From the NCBI GenBank assembly GCA_964639275.1, contig CAZXCQ010000133.1, positions 1 through 16,803 on the forward strand: DNA of 16,803 bases. The letters run 5' to 3'. Numbering within the stretch: position 1 is the first letter of the stretch; each line of letters begins with the position of its first letter. This document shows positions 7,458 through 15,153 of the stretch, in pieces. Position numbers and translations under genes: made by a program. The stretch comes from CAZXCQ01 sp964639275 (GTDB taxonomy: Bacteria; Desulfobacterota; DSM-4660; Desulfatiglandales; Desulfatiglandaceae). Below the pieces are notes generated by a model. That model saw only the letters and a list, made by a program, of their open reading frames with translations. It had not been told where the DNA came from and searched no databases.

Positions 7458-9521
7458 CTATATCCTGACAATCGCTTTTGTCTGTTTGCCCTCCGGCCAG
7501 GACCCGAAGACTGTGAGGGCCTCGTCGGGTGGCCGCTTCTTCAACCACTCCCTTTCAAAGACACCATAGGGCTTGCCCCGATTTTTTCTGGCTTCTCGTT
7601 CCTTCTCTCTGGCCTCGGCCGTCCCATTATGATCGACTGCAAGGGTCTCGGAGTCGTAAACGACTTTATAGATATTTGCTGCTGTCCAGTCGGAGATGAT
7701 CTTGTCCTTGAGGTCTTTCATCACCCTGTCCGGTTCACGAAACAGCGGGTCTCCATAACCGGCACCACCAGCATTCATGTGGATAATGATGTCTCCGTTC
7801 TTGACCCGGTGGTACTCCCTAGTGTTGTGGCTTATCTTATAGTCGCCCTCAATACGTCTTTCCTTGAGCAAGTCGAAAAGATTGGTCGGGATCGCCCTGT
7901 CCCTGTCTTTCATTTTTTTCCAGATATCGGTGTTGTGGACCTCAATCCCCAGTTTTACGGCCCCGGGATAGCCTCCAAAGAGCCCCTGTACCGCCCGAAT
8001 ATGGGTTTCCCTGCCCCCACTGAACATGGCGACCTCAGGGACGTGGTGAATGATGTAGGCCGATTCTGTCCCGGTCCCCCCACGGAATTTTCCAAAACCG
8101 CAGCTGTCCTTTCTGTGCCTTTGATAAAGATGCAGTATGGGCATCTCTGCCTCCGTCTCCTCGGCATCATAGGCCCGTGAGGTCGGCGAGAAGATAAACG
8201 AGTTGCTGTCCACACCGTCCATATCCACGCGGGCCCCCATCCCTTCGGTGTTAAAGGGGTAACTGAGTATATCCGATATGCGCACGCCGTACTGGTTGAG
8301 CCCGGAGATATTCATTGAAGAGCCACACCCGGTGGCTGCACAGATCTGGGGCCGCAGTTCACTATCAAACATCATCTTGGCGAACAACTCAAAGGCCGCG
8401 TTTAACACGATGACACAAAGCGACGGGCCACGGCTGGTGGGCGCCATGGGATCCGCGTTAAATACCGTACCCTTTGGAATATTCCATTTTGTAAAGGTGT
8501 AAAAGGGTACCCCCAGGGGCAGATCGTGGAGGATATGTTCCACTACATAGATCGCCGTGTGGGCGATGGTGTGGTGGGGAAAGGCTAGGTAAGAGCCCTG
8601 ATCATGCTCCGGGGAACTTCCGGTAAAATCAAAACTTATGCTATCCCCTTCTTTCTTGGCGGTGATGCAGCATCTCAGGAGCCCTTCCTTCATCCCCACA
8701 TGGTCCAGAAACGTGACGACCCGATAGGTCCCGTCATTCAGGCTCTCAATCCGTTTTCTGCTCGCTTCTTCACCGATATTGACCAGGTTCCTGAACAACC
8801 CCTTGATATAAACATTGCCCTTTTCCACCGCAAACTCCCTGACGCGATGGGCCAGGCGAGTGGCTGCCGCAACCCTTGCCTTGAGGTCGTTTATGGCCTC
8901 ACGGGATGCCCTTGACATATAGTTGGATATCATTTCGATCATGTCATCGCGCACCGTAAGATTCTCGCCGATCTTGATGGGCGGGAGTTTCATCCCTTCA
9001 TAAAATCTATTTTGAGCGGCCAGGGGCATCCCGCCGGGGGTCACCGCGCCGGCCTCGGCTGTGTGGCTGGCTGCCAGTGCCCACCCCAGGAGTTCGCCGT
9101 CGTTAAATATGGGGACATATGCCGATTGGTCAGGGCCGTGGATCGCCCCATAGAGGGGATCGTTTGCATAAAAGATGTCCCCCTCTTTGACACCGACGTT
9201 TGATTGGGGGTTATCGATATAATTGCTGACCATCCACTTGATGACCATCTGTGGCCATACAGCGTGTAGTATCACCCCGGTGCTGCAGGTGATCAGATCC
9301 CCCCTGGCAGTATAGAGGCCTATGGCGCTGTCCCCGCTCCGTATCATCATTCCGATGCCGATCCGCTGGAGAATGACAAATGCCTCGGATATGAACTGGG
9401 TGATCTTTTCGCTGTAAATTTCGAGATCACCGGGTTCCAGGAGCTTTGATCCATCAATTTCTCCCGGCGTAGGGGACTCCACCCTCAGCCAGTTTACCAG
9501 GGTGTCGAAGTCCGGACGCAT
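7458..9521 (-). CDS. HyuB-family subunit of a hydantoinase/acetone-carboxylase-type complex
   Basis: A 687-residue protein of the HyuB (Hydantoinase_B) family, which supplies the metal-centred carboxylation or hydrolysis site in acetone and acetophenone carboxylases and 5-oxoprolinases. Seen motifs include YANDPLYGAIHGPDQ (118-132), SHTAEAGAVTPGGM (152-165), FDFTGSSPEHDQGSY and GKFRGGTGTE, ending with MNAGGAGYGDPLFREPDRVM. H128, D131 and H153 keep the H-x2-D-x21-H spacing of the metal ligands I recall for acetone carboxylase alpha (H150, D153, H175). The length and the C-terminal EREWLKKRPPDE segment followed by FGSWPEG also fit carboxylases better than shorter hydantoinase B chains. AGGAGG (9528-9533) is six bases before the ATG and overlaps the hyuA-like stop. 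The substrate is unknown. Confidence 0.86.
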   Translation of the reverse strand: MRPDFDTLVNWLRVESPTPGEIDGSKLLEPGDLEIYSEKITQFISEAFVILQRIGIGMMIRSGDSAIGLYTARGDLITCSTGVILHAVWPQMVIKWMVSNYIDNPQSNVGVKEGDIFYANDPLYGAIHGPDQSAYVPIFNDGELLGWALAASHTAEAGAVTPGGMPLAAQNRFYEGMKLPPIKIGENLTVRDDMIEMISNYMSRASREAINDLKARVAAATRLAHRVREFAVEKGNVYIKGLFRNLVNIGEEASRKRIESLNDGTYRVVTFLDHVGMKEGLLRCCITAKKEGDSISFDFTGSSPEHDQGSYLAFPHHTIAHTAIYVVEHILHDLPLGVPFYTFTKWNIPKGTVFNADPMAPTSRGPSLCVIVLNAAFELFAKMMFDSELRPQICAATGCGSSMNISGLNQYGVRISDILSYPFNTEGMGARVDMDGVDSNSFIFSPTSRAYDAEETEAEMPILHLYQRHRKDSCGFGKFRGGTGTESAYIIHHVPEVAMFSGGRETHIRAVQGLFGGYPGAVKLGIEVHNTDIWKKMKDRDRAIPTNLFDLLKERRIEGDYKISHNTREYHRVKNGDIIIHMNAGGAGYGDPLFREPDRVMKDLKDKIISDWTAANIYKVVYDSETLAVDHNGTAEAREKEREARKNRGKPYGVFEREWLKKRPPDEALTVFGSWPEGKQTKAIVRI

Positions 9522-9532
9522 TGAGTACCTCC

Positions 9533-11674
9533 TTAAGGGATTTTTTCAATGAGCAGATTGAGATACCTATCCACCGTTATCTGGGCCCCCGGTTCAAGGA
9601 CGATATTTGTGTCCTTACCCTCGACAATGGTAGGACCTTCTATGATGTTTCCGGGTCTCAGCTGACCCTGTTCCAGGACCTGCGTACCGCGAAACTCTCC
9701 ATACGCCTCCCAATAGACCGATCTCCTCCCTTTATCGGCGGTTTTTGAGACCTTTTCCCCTGCCATAGGGTAGGTTGGCAGCTCAATCTTGTGCTGGGGT
9801 AAGATGCAATGTAATATAAAGTTGCGGATCTCAATACCGCCTTCGGGATACAGTGCGGCACGGCCATAGACGTCTTCAAATTCCTTTTGGAATGCCTGAC
9901 AGATCGCCCCTACGTCATCGGGGCTTTCCACTCTCAGATGGGGTGAGCCGGTTCTGAGTACATGGACCTGCCCGCCAAACTTCATTTCCAGTTCCAGCCT
10001 GAAGATCAATCCCTGCAGAGAAAAGCCCTCGCCGCTGATATCCCTGACCGCCTGTTGCCGGAGGTTTTCCACCACCTCGTTGAACTCTTTATAGTCCTCA
10101 AGGTAGCCCCTGTTTCCCGGCTCCAGAAGGATGATTTTTCTCGATTGCTCATAGATGTGGACAATATCCATCCCGGCCGAGCCGAGGGCACAGAAGGTCG
10201 CGGAAAAGGGAAAGACCATGATCTTTTCCAGTTTGCTGTAAAATCCATATCCGCAGCAATGGATCGGCCCGGCGCCCCCGGCAGCAAACAAGACAAAATC
10301 CCTGGGGTCAAACCCCCTGAGATAGGTCTCTTTTACGATGATGTCTCCCATGTTGGCGTCAACCAGTTTTTTGATCAGCCTGGCAGCTTCAGGGACATCA
10401 ATGTCGAGGGGGTCGGCGATTTTTTTCTTTATGGTATCATGGGCCAAATCCTTATCCAGTTTCTTTTTGCCACCGTGGAAGTAATCGGGGTCGATATAGC
10501 CCAGAATGAGATCCGCATCGGTTACCGTGGGCTCAGTTCCCCCCTGACCGTAGCAGGCCGGGCCCGGCATTGCCCCTGCGCTCAGCGGCCCGACTTCGAG
10601 GCTATTGCCCAATAATGGGTTGATGCGGGCTATAGAGCCTCCTCCGGCACCGATCGATCGCAACCAGAGCATTGTCATATCAATCCACCAGTCCTCCACA
10701 ACAGGCTTGATCTCATAGAATCGAGGACTTCCCTGGACTACCAGCGACAGGTCAAAACTTGTACCTCCCATATCGCTTACAACAACATTTTCATACCCCA
10801 ACATCCTGCCCAGATGAGACCCCGCCATTAATCCCGCGATGGGGCCTGCGCTGTAGGTCTGCAGGGGGGTCGTCCGGGGAATGGGTGCCATACCCCCGGT
10901 ACAATGAATGGCGAGCAGGGATCCTTTGCCGCGTCTTTCTCTCACCTCGCCGACCAGGTCCATCATGCCCATCTGGATTGGCCGATGGAGATAGGCATTT
11001 AATATGGTTGTTGTGGTCCGGGTATACTCCCCCTGTTTGGGGCAGACCTGAGAGGAAAGGGCCACCAGTAGTCCCGAACCCAGGTATGGGCCAAGGAATT
11101 CCTCACGGATAATCCCCTTGATCCTTTTTTCATGAACCGGGTTTACATGGGAATTGATCAAGGAGATCACAAATCCTTCCACCCCCCTGCTTAGCAGGTG
11201 ACCAATCTTTTCGATAATGTCGTCCTCATCGAGGGGCCGGATAACCTCTCCGTTGGAGTCTATACGCTCCTTGGCGCCTACGGTCATCTCCCTGGGAATA
11301 AGCGGTCTTGGCTTTACGACCCGGGCCACATTTCGCATCTCCTTAACGGTCATCTTATCGGCCCAGCTGGAGCCCTTCCCGATAATGACCATGTCCTCAA
11401 ATCCTTCGGTGGTTATGAGGCCCAGCTTCGGTCCGATCTTTTGAATGAGGGCATTGGTCGCATAGGTTGTGGAGAATCTGAATGTTTCCATGTTCTCCAG
11501 CAGGTTATCAGGGTCTAGCCCCAACCCCTCAGCCGCAGCCTCCACGGCCTTCATAATGCCTTCTGAGAGCCTCTTTGGGGTGGTAGGAGATTTTGCATAG
11601 GCGACCTTCCCCCGGAACAGGACAAAGGCATCCGTAAAGGTCCCGCCGGTATCTACATCGATATAGGCCTTCAC
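9533..11674 (-). CDS. HyuA-family ATPase subunit (hydantoinase/oxoprolinase/acetone carboxylase type)
   Basis: A 713-residue protein of the hydantoinase A/oxoprolinase family, which uses an ASKHA-type ATPase fold to phosphorylate substrate or bicarbonate. The N-terminal phosphate loop DTGGTFTD (8-15) starts the Hydant_A_N domain (about 1-200). The second phosphate motif DMGGTSFD (301-308) opens the Hydantoinase_A ATPase domain, followed by SIGAGGGSIAR (340-350) and GPACYGQGGTEPTVTDADL (371-389). A C-terminal domain follows from about residue 530. The GTG start overlaps the gamma-subunit stop by four bases, with GGAGG five bases upstream, so translation is coupled. It shares a compact three-gene unit with gamma and HyuB, matching carboxylase organisation. 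All motifs needed for ATP use look intact. Which substrate is phosphorylated cannot be seen. Confidence 0.88.
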   Translation of the reverse strand: MKAYIDVDTGGTFTDAFVLFRGKVAYAKSPTTPKRLSEGIMKAVEAAAEGLGLDPDNLLENMETFRFSTTYATNALIQKIGPKLGLITTEGFEDMVIIGKGSSWADKMTVKEMRNVARVVKPRPLIPREMTVGAKERIDSNGEVIRPLDEDDIIEKIGHLLSRGVEGFVISLINSHVNPVHEKRIKGIIREEFLGPYLGSGLLVALSSQVCPKQGEYTRTTTTILNAYLHRPIQMGMMDLVGEVRERRGKGSLLAIHCTGGMAPIPRTTPLQTYSAGPIAGLMAGSHLGRMLGYENVVVSDMGGTSFDLSLVVQGSPRFYEIKPVVEDWWIDMTMLWLRSIGAGGGSIARINPLLGNSLEVGPLSAGAMPGPACYGQGGTEPTVTDADLILGYIDPDYFHGGKKKLDKDLAHDTIKKKIADPLDIDVPEAARLIKKLVDANMGDIIVKETYLRGFDPRDFVLFAAGGAGPIHCCGYGFYSKLEKIMVFPFSATFCALGSAGMDIVHIYEQSRKIILLEPGNRGYLEDYKEFNEVVENLRQQAVRDISGEGFSLQGLIFRLELEMKFGGQVHVLRTGSPHLRVESPDDVGAICQAFQKEFEDVYGRAALYPEGGIEIRNFILHCILPQHKIELPTYPMAGEKVSKTADKGRRSVYWEAYGEFRGTQVLEQGQLRPGNIIEGPTIVEGKDTNIVLEPGAQITVDRYLNLLIEKIP

Positions 11675-12006
11675 TGCTTCCTCCGGAGATATTTCTCTCT
11701 TAGATCGTCCAAGTCTAATTCAATATCATAGGTGATCGGGTGACCAAGCGGCAGCATCTCATTCTCAATCATCACACCACACTCCGGGCAGTAGAATTCT
11801 ATGATCGCCGTCCACTCATGATTGGGGGCGAGGCTGTATTTGCCTTCTACCAGGGGCTGATAGATCGTTCTCGGGTCCCTTTCGTAGACGAGGCATCCTC
11901 TCTTGTAGTTCTCCCTTGCCGAAATCAGCTCTTTCTCACAATGGTGGCAGCACCACATCTCCGTATCCAGGTCAATATCCAGGTTCTCGGTAATCTGTCT
12001 TTTCAT
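11671..12006 (-). CDS. Acetone/acetophenone carboxylase gamma-subunit-like zinc-ribbon protein
   Basis: A 111-residue protein resembling the small subunit of acetone carboxylase-type complexes, which has a structural metal-binding role. The pattern MWCCHHCEKE (17-26; C20, C23) and FYCPECGVMIENE (71-83; C73, C76) gives two CxxC knuckles; C19 and C38 are extra. RENYKRGCLVYERDPR (31-46) and LPLGHPITYDIELDLD (85-100) are family-like blocks. A GTG at 12015 would add three residues, but AGGTG at 12013-12017 lies six bases before ATG 12006, which is preferred. Its stop overlaps the start of the HyuA-family gene. Presence of this subunit is a main reason to place the complex with carboxylases rather than hydantoinases. 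Confidence 0.8.
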   Translation of the reverse strand: MKRQITENLDIDLDTEMWCCHHCEKELISARENYKRGCLVYERDPRTIYQPLVEGKYSLAPNHEWTAIIEFYCPECGVMIENEMLPLGHPITYDIELDLDDLREKYLRRKQ

Positions 12007-12051
12007 TTCCAACACCTAACCCGGCTAAACCGGAACCAAAGAGGAATCTCT

Positions 12052-12074
12052 CGCAAAGGCGCAAAGACGCAAAG
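12052..12074. repeat. Three CGCAAAG units with eight-base period
   Basis: CGCAAAG occurs at 12052-12058, 12060-12066 and 12068-12074, separated by single bases G and A. A degenerate complementary run (CTTTGTG near 12110) lies about 40 bases on. Runs of CGCAAAG/ACGCAAAG are familiar as dispersed intergenic repeats in many bacteria including Desulfobacterota (recollection), so this is probably a decayed copy of a genomic repeat. Confidence 0.65.
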
Positions 12075-12148
12075 TTTTACGCATAGATCTTCCGGCATTG
12101 TTTCTCTTTGTGTATCCATTTGGCTCTCTTCAAAATTGATGGATTTGT

Positions 12149-12306
12149 AAAAGGCCCGAAATCACCCTTTTTTGTCATTCCGGCCCCGTATAAGATACGG
12201 GATAAACTGCAGCCGGAATCCAGGCTTTCCAAAAGGTTATGGACTCCGGAGCCTGCCCCGGACCCCGATCCGGGGTTGACCGGAGTGACGAGGTTTGGGG
12301 CTTTTA
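12149..12306. repeat. MITE-like compound palindromic element
   Basis: Outer arms GTCATTCCGG (12174-12183) and CCGGAGTGAC (12280-12289) match in nine of ten positions. Further out, AAAAGGCCCGAAA and GGTTTGGGGCTTTT are imperfectly complementary, so the inverted ends may extend over 12149-12306. Inside are two more hairpins: CCCGTAT-AAG-ATACGGG (12185-12201) and CCCCGGA with TCCGGGG (12256-12262 and 12269-12275). GCCGGAATCCAGG at 12212-12224 is the typical inner border of this repeat style. There is no open reading frame, so any mobility would depend on enzymes elsewhere. Confidence 0.6.
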
Positions 12307-12369
12307 AAGCTAACATGTTACAAAAAGGCTAAACTGTCCTCATTCTTCTAACCGGACCATCTCAATGAG

Positions 12370-13188
12370 TCATCCACAGATGGATCTGACAAAGGCAATT
12401 TGATCCGAAGCACACGTCTTGAGTGGGGTAACCTTATGGATATGAGTCATTTCTCCGTCTGCCTGCCTTACAAGGAGGCTGTAATTGTACCCCCATTCCT
12501 GCAATAAGGCCTCGAAACGGCGCAGAAAACTATCCAGATTGAACCAGGTATAGGCGTTTAATAGACAAACACTTGTTCGAATAAAGTCATCCGGGTCATC
12601 ACTAAAGTCAGAGGCAACCAATACGGGGACGGCCCCCAGGTAGTGTCTCGGATAATCGGATTCAATTATCTCTTTGACTGATCTCTCGTTTGCGGAATTG
12701 ACCGTGGCATTTCTTAGACTGACGACAACGATTCCACTGCCAAATTCCAGGAGATGCCTTACCTTGTTCTTGACCTCCTCTTGCTGAACTTTGAAAATAT
12801 TCTCACCGCTATGGCCGGTTTCTTCTTTGATCCCCACAACCATATCCCTGGCCACGACAGAACCTATGATCGGATTGTCGCCACTCCCCTCAAAGTAGAC
12901 TTCGTTTTGGTGACCTTCACTGAGGACCAACCCAATTCGGGCACCATTTCTGCGGGACAGGGTGTCGGTGATAATTCCATGTGCCTGAAGTTTTATTGAT
13001 TTGGTTTCTTTGAGCAGATCTCGGGCAGAGTAACCAAACTTAGCCGCCCCCTCCTCGATGCACCTTATCAGACCTGCCAGGGCATCTGGAGGAGCCTTTA
13101 TCCGAATCTCTTCTGTGTGTCCCTTTGTGTCGTTGATCAAACCGGTTGCAAGGTCTCCTCCCCAATCAAGCTCGACCTCAAATGCCAT
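12370..13188 (-). CDS. Truncated HyuA-like protein (N-terminal domain only)
   Basis: A 272-residue protein that aligns along its length with about residues 1-277 of the full HyuA-family subunit in this cluster and then stops. Matching blocks are ELDWGGDLATGLI (6-18) against the phosphate loop, HGIITDTLSRRNGARIGLVL (70-89), EFGSGIVVVSLRNATVNSAN (148-167), LLNAYTWFNLDSFL (209-222) and THIHKVTPLKT (248-258). The Hydantoinase_A ATPase domain is absent. The phosphate-loop GGT is GGD and the following aspartate is lost, so ATP use is unlikely. A TTG at 13293 is in frame, but ATG 13188 has AGGAGG (13198-13203) nine bases upstream, matches the family N-terminus, and the extension would run through a terminator. 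A structural or regulatory subunit is likely, perhaps like the extra epsilon subunit of acetophenone carboxylase; that parallel is inference. Confidence 0.72.
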   Translation of the reverse strand: MAFEVELDWGGDLATGLINDTKGHTEEIRIKAPPDALAGLIRCIEEGAAKFGYSARDLLKETKSIKLQAHGIITDTLSRRNGARIGLVLSEGHQNEVYFEGSGDNPIIGSVVARDMVVGIKEETGHSGENIFKVQQEEVKNKVRHLLEFGSGIVVVSLRNATVNSANERSVKEIIESDYPRHYLGAVPVLVASDFSDDPDDFIRTSVCLLNAYTWFNLDSFLRRFEALLQEWGYNYSLLVRQADGEMTHIHKVTPLKTCASDQIAFVRSICG

Positions 13189-13254
13189 CCCCCGGGTCCT
13201 CCTACGATTATTTCCCAAGATACCATCAAATGTGCTTGACAGCGTGCCTGTTGT

Positions 13255-13296
13255 AAAAAAAAGGACCTTTGAAGGCCATTTGATCTCCTTCAAAGG
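13255..13296 (-). terminator. Intrinsic terminator after the PEP-utilising protein gene
   Basis: On the minus strand a perfect ten-base stem (13287-13296 with 13266-13275) with an 11-base loop is followed by TCC and eight T (13262-13255). It lies about 180 bases after the stop of the upstream gene and about 67 before the truncated HyuA-like gene. This is a textbook rho-independent terminator, so the PEP-type gene may be transcribed apart from, or in excess of, the genes downstream. Confidence 0.8.
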
Positions 13297-13473
13297 CCCC
13301 TCTTTTTGGCCTCGCCTTTGATTGCCCTTCTCCTCTCAACCACGGGGAGCATTGGGCCACCTCCACCGGGGAATAGGGCGCCGATTCAAACCCTCGTTTG
13401 GGTTCTGATTGATACCCCTGGGGCCGGTGCTGACCATGCCCCTGCTTCAGGCGCTCGGCAGGCTGCCGGATAT

Positions 13474-15153
13474 CTAATCCAGGATATAGACGACCCCCAG
13501 GTTACCATCGATCTTGACCCTTTGACCGGTCTTGATCTTTTGGGTTCCCTCCAGACAGCCCGCCACACAGGGAATGCCGTATTCCCGTGCCATGATGACG
13601 GGGTGGGCAAGCGCGCCCCCACCATCGGTTATGAGTCCCCTGATAAAGCTAAAGGCCACTGTCCATGCAGCGGAGGTGCCCGGCGCAACCAGGATCTCTC
13701 CCTCCTTGATCTCGGAGAGCCTTTCTGCTCCCATGATGACCCTGGCCACGCCTTCTACCACGCCGGGCGCGGCAGCTGCGCCATAGAGGTCGGCCTTCAG
13801 TTCCTCCCTCACAATAGGATGCTGGGTGGATACCGAAAGGGTAGGATCACTCCTGAGTACCTCCTGGGCCTTCTCAATGTTTCCGTAAAATGGTGGCGGG
13901 TCAAGGTTGTAACTCTTTTCCCAGGCCGCCTTTCTTCGCTCCACATAGGGCCGCAGGTTTACATTTCCCATGGGTATGGCTGCCTTCCTGATTTCATAGG
14001 CATGCAGGAAGTGGATGTCTTCAGGGTCATCGATGCATCCAGCCTCAGCAAATCGCCTCCCAAATTCAGTCACGATCCATCGCCCCATGGCACCCACATA
14101 AAAATCGCAAAAATAGGTATGGTCTTCGCTCCAGAAGCCCGATTTCTGTGCCGACTTCATCAGGGTGCCAAACCATTCTTTCTGTTCTGCGGGCAACCTG
14201 TTGAGCACCTCTTTCTCGGTTTTCTCCCGTTCCTGAACATGACGCTCATGCTCGGCGTCAAAGGCAAAGGACTCCTGGGACAGCAGCAGCTTGATCCGAC
14301 CGATGGCCAGGCTGGGTTTTTCGATCCATGCAGGGTTGTCGTAAGCGTGCATCCGTTCACATCGCCATCCGTGCTCCTGGAGGAATTGCCCGTATTCCTT
14401 TAACCACTTCTTGCCTTTATCGGTCTTTTCAAGTTCCTTTAACACCCCTTCATTGTCCTCGGTCCTGAAAGCATCCTCCAGACCCATGTCAACGGCCTTT
14501 CTGGCAAGTTGCCACAGTTCCCTGAAGACCTTGCTGTCCTGGGCCTCATATCCGGTCATTAATCTTCCGAAATCCGGATCTATGGGGGCCTCCTTTCCAA
14601 ATATTTCCTGCCACATCTGTTGGAACAGGCCATTTATGTAATAGGTGGCCACCAGCATGAGCATATGGATTTCGGCCTCCTTGCGATTGATAACAAACGC
14701 GAAATCCAGGAAAAACTTGAGCAGCTCGATGTTGCTGAGCTTTTTGATGTCATCCCACTCCTTAAGACCACGCGATTCCTTGGCCTCCTTATAGAGTTGC
14801 AGCAATTCGGATTTGAAGGGGTTCCAGACACCGTCAAAGTCCTCAATAAATGGCTTGATTCTCTCCCTAAAGATCGGTTCCCTGGCCTTGGCCTCGGCTT
14901 CGGTTGTTCGCATGGCGGTGATGTAAGGATATCCGTCCCTCACTCTATAATCCCAGCCCCTGGTTGTTGGCAGGTGTAGCGTCTCAGCAGTGTTTGAGAT
15001 GGCGTATACATACCAGTACCAGCCAAGGCCGATGTAAAGAGGTTTGAATGGGGGTTTGCCGTGCACCAGGTCACAGAGAAGCACACCGTAAATCTCTGGA
15101 TCTCTCTCATCATCGAATTCATAAAAAGTGAGATCATAAGCTGGATGTAACAT
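13474..15153 (-). CDS. PEP-utilising enzyme mobile-domain protein (phenylphosphate synthase alpha-like)
   Basis: A 559-residue protein. The C-terminal 100 residues are a PEP-utiliser mobile (swivelling phospho-histidine) domain: EILVAPGTSAAWTVAFSFI, then DGGGALAHPVIMAREYGIPC, with candidate phospho-acceptor H517. Upstream is a long helical region containing EHGWRCERMHAYDNPAWIE, similar in kind to the linker regions of PEP synthase and rifampicin phosphotransferase. There is no ATP-grasp domain and no PEP-binding barrel, so the protein cannot be a complete PEP synthase. In phenylphosphate synthase of Thauera a comparable alpha chain works with a separate ATP-binding chain (established); no such partner is in this window. 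AGGAGG (15161-15166) is seven bases before the ATG. It is the first gene of the minus-strand cluster, after a long leader. Confidence 0.8.
   Translation of the reverse strand: MLHPAYDLTFYEFDDERDPEIYGVLLCDLVHGKPPFKPLYIGLGWYWYVYAISNTAETLHLPTTRGWDYRVRDGYPYITAMRTTEAEAKAREPIFRERIKPFIEDFDGVWNPFKSELLQLYKEAKESRGLKEWDDIKKLSNIELLKFFLDFAFVINRKEAEIHMLMLVATYYINGLFQQMWQEIFGKEAPIDPDFGRLMTGYEAQDSKVFRELWQLARKAVDMGLEDAFRTEDNEGVLKELEKTDKGKKWLKEYGQFLQEHGWRCERMHAYDNPAWIEKPSLAIGRIKLLLSQESFAFDAEHERHVQEREKTEKEVLNRLPAEQKEWFGTLMKSAQKSGFWSEDHTYFCDFYVGAMGRWIVTEFGRRFAEAGCIDDPEDIHFLHAYEIRKAAIPMGNVNLRPYVERRKAAWEKSYNLDPPPFYGNIEKAQEVLRSDPTLSVSTQHPIVREELKADLYGAAAAPGVVEGVARVIMGAERLSEIKEGEILVAPGTSAAWTVAFSFIRGLITDGGGALAHPVIMAREYGIPCVAGCLEGTQKIKTGQRVKIDGNLGVVYILD

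Larger units (their letters stand above)
12007..12369. other. 363-base non-coding spacer with repeats
   Basis: No gene is supported between the truncated HyuA-like gene and the gamma subunit gene. The spacer holds a CGCAAAG triplet repeat and a compound palindromic element, both listed separately, and a ten-base palindrome TAACATGTTA (12311-12320). It interrupts an otherwise tight gene order, so the genes on either side may be transcribed separately. No good promoter was found in it. Confidence 0.7.

Noticed and set aside
7419..8180. A 253-codon open frame on the plus strand
   Set aside because: It is antisense to the HyuB-family gene and lacks family motifs.
12256..12275. GC-rich hairpin as an intrinsic terminator after the truncated HyuA-like gene
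   Set aside because: No T-tract follows the stem on either strand; it is part of the palindromic repeat.
13189..13293. A 35-residue N-terminal extension of the truncated HyuA-like protein from a TTG
   Set aside because: The extension runs through the intrinsic terminator stem, and ATG 13188 has a strong ribosome binding site and matches the family N-terminus.
13306..14403. A 365-codon open frame on the plus strand
   Set aside because: It is antisense to the PEP-utilising mobile-domain gene, has no recognisable family motif or good ribosome binding site, and its length follows from the codon bias of the opposite strand.
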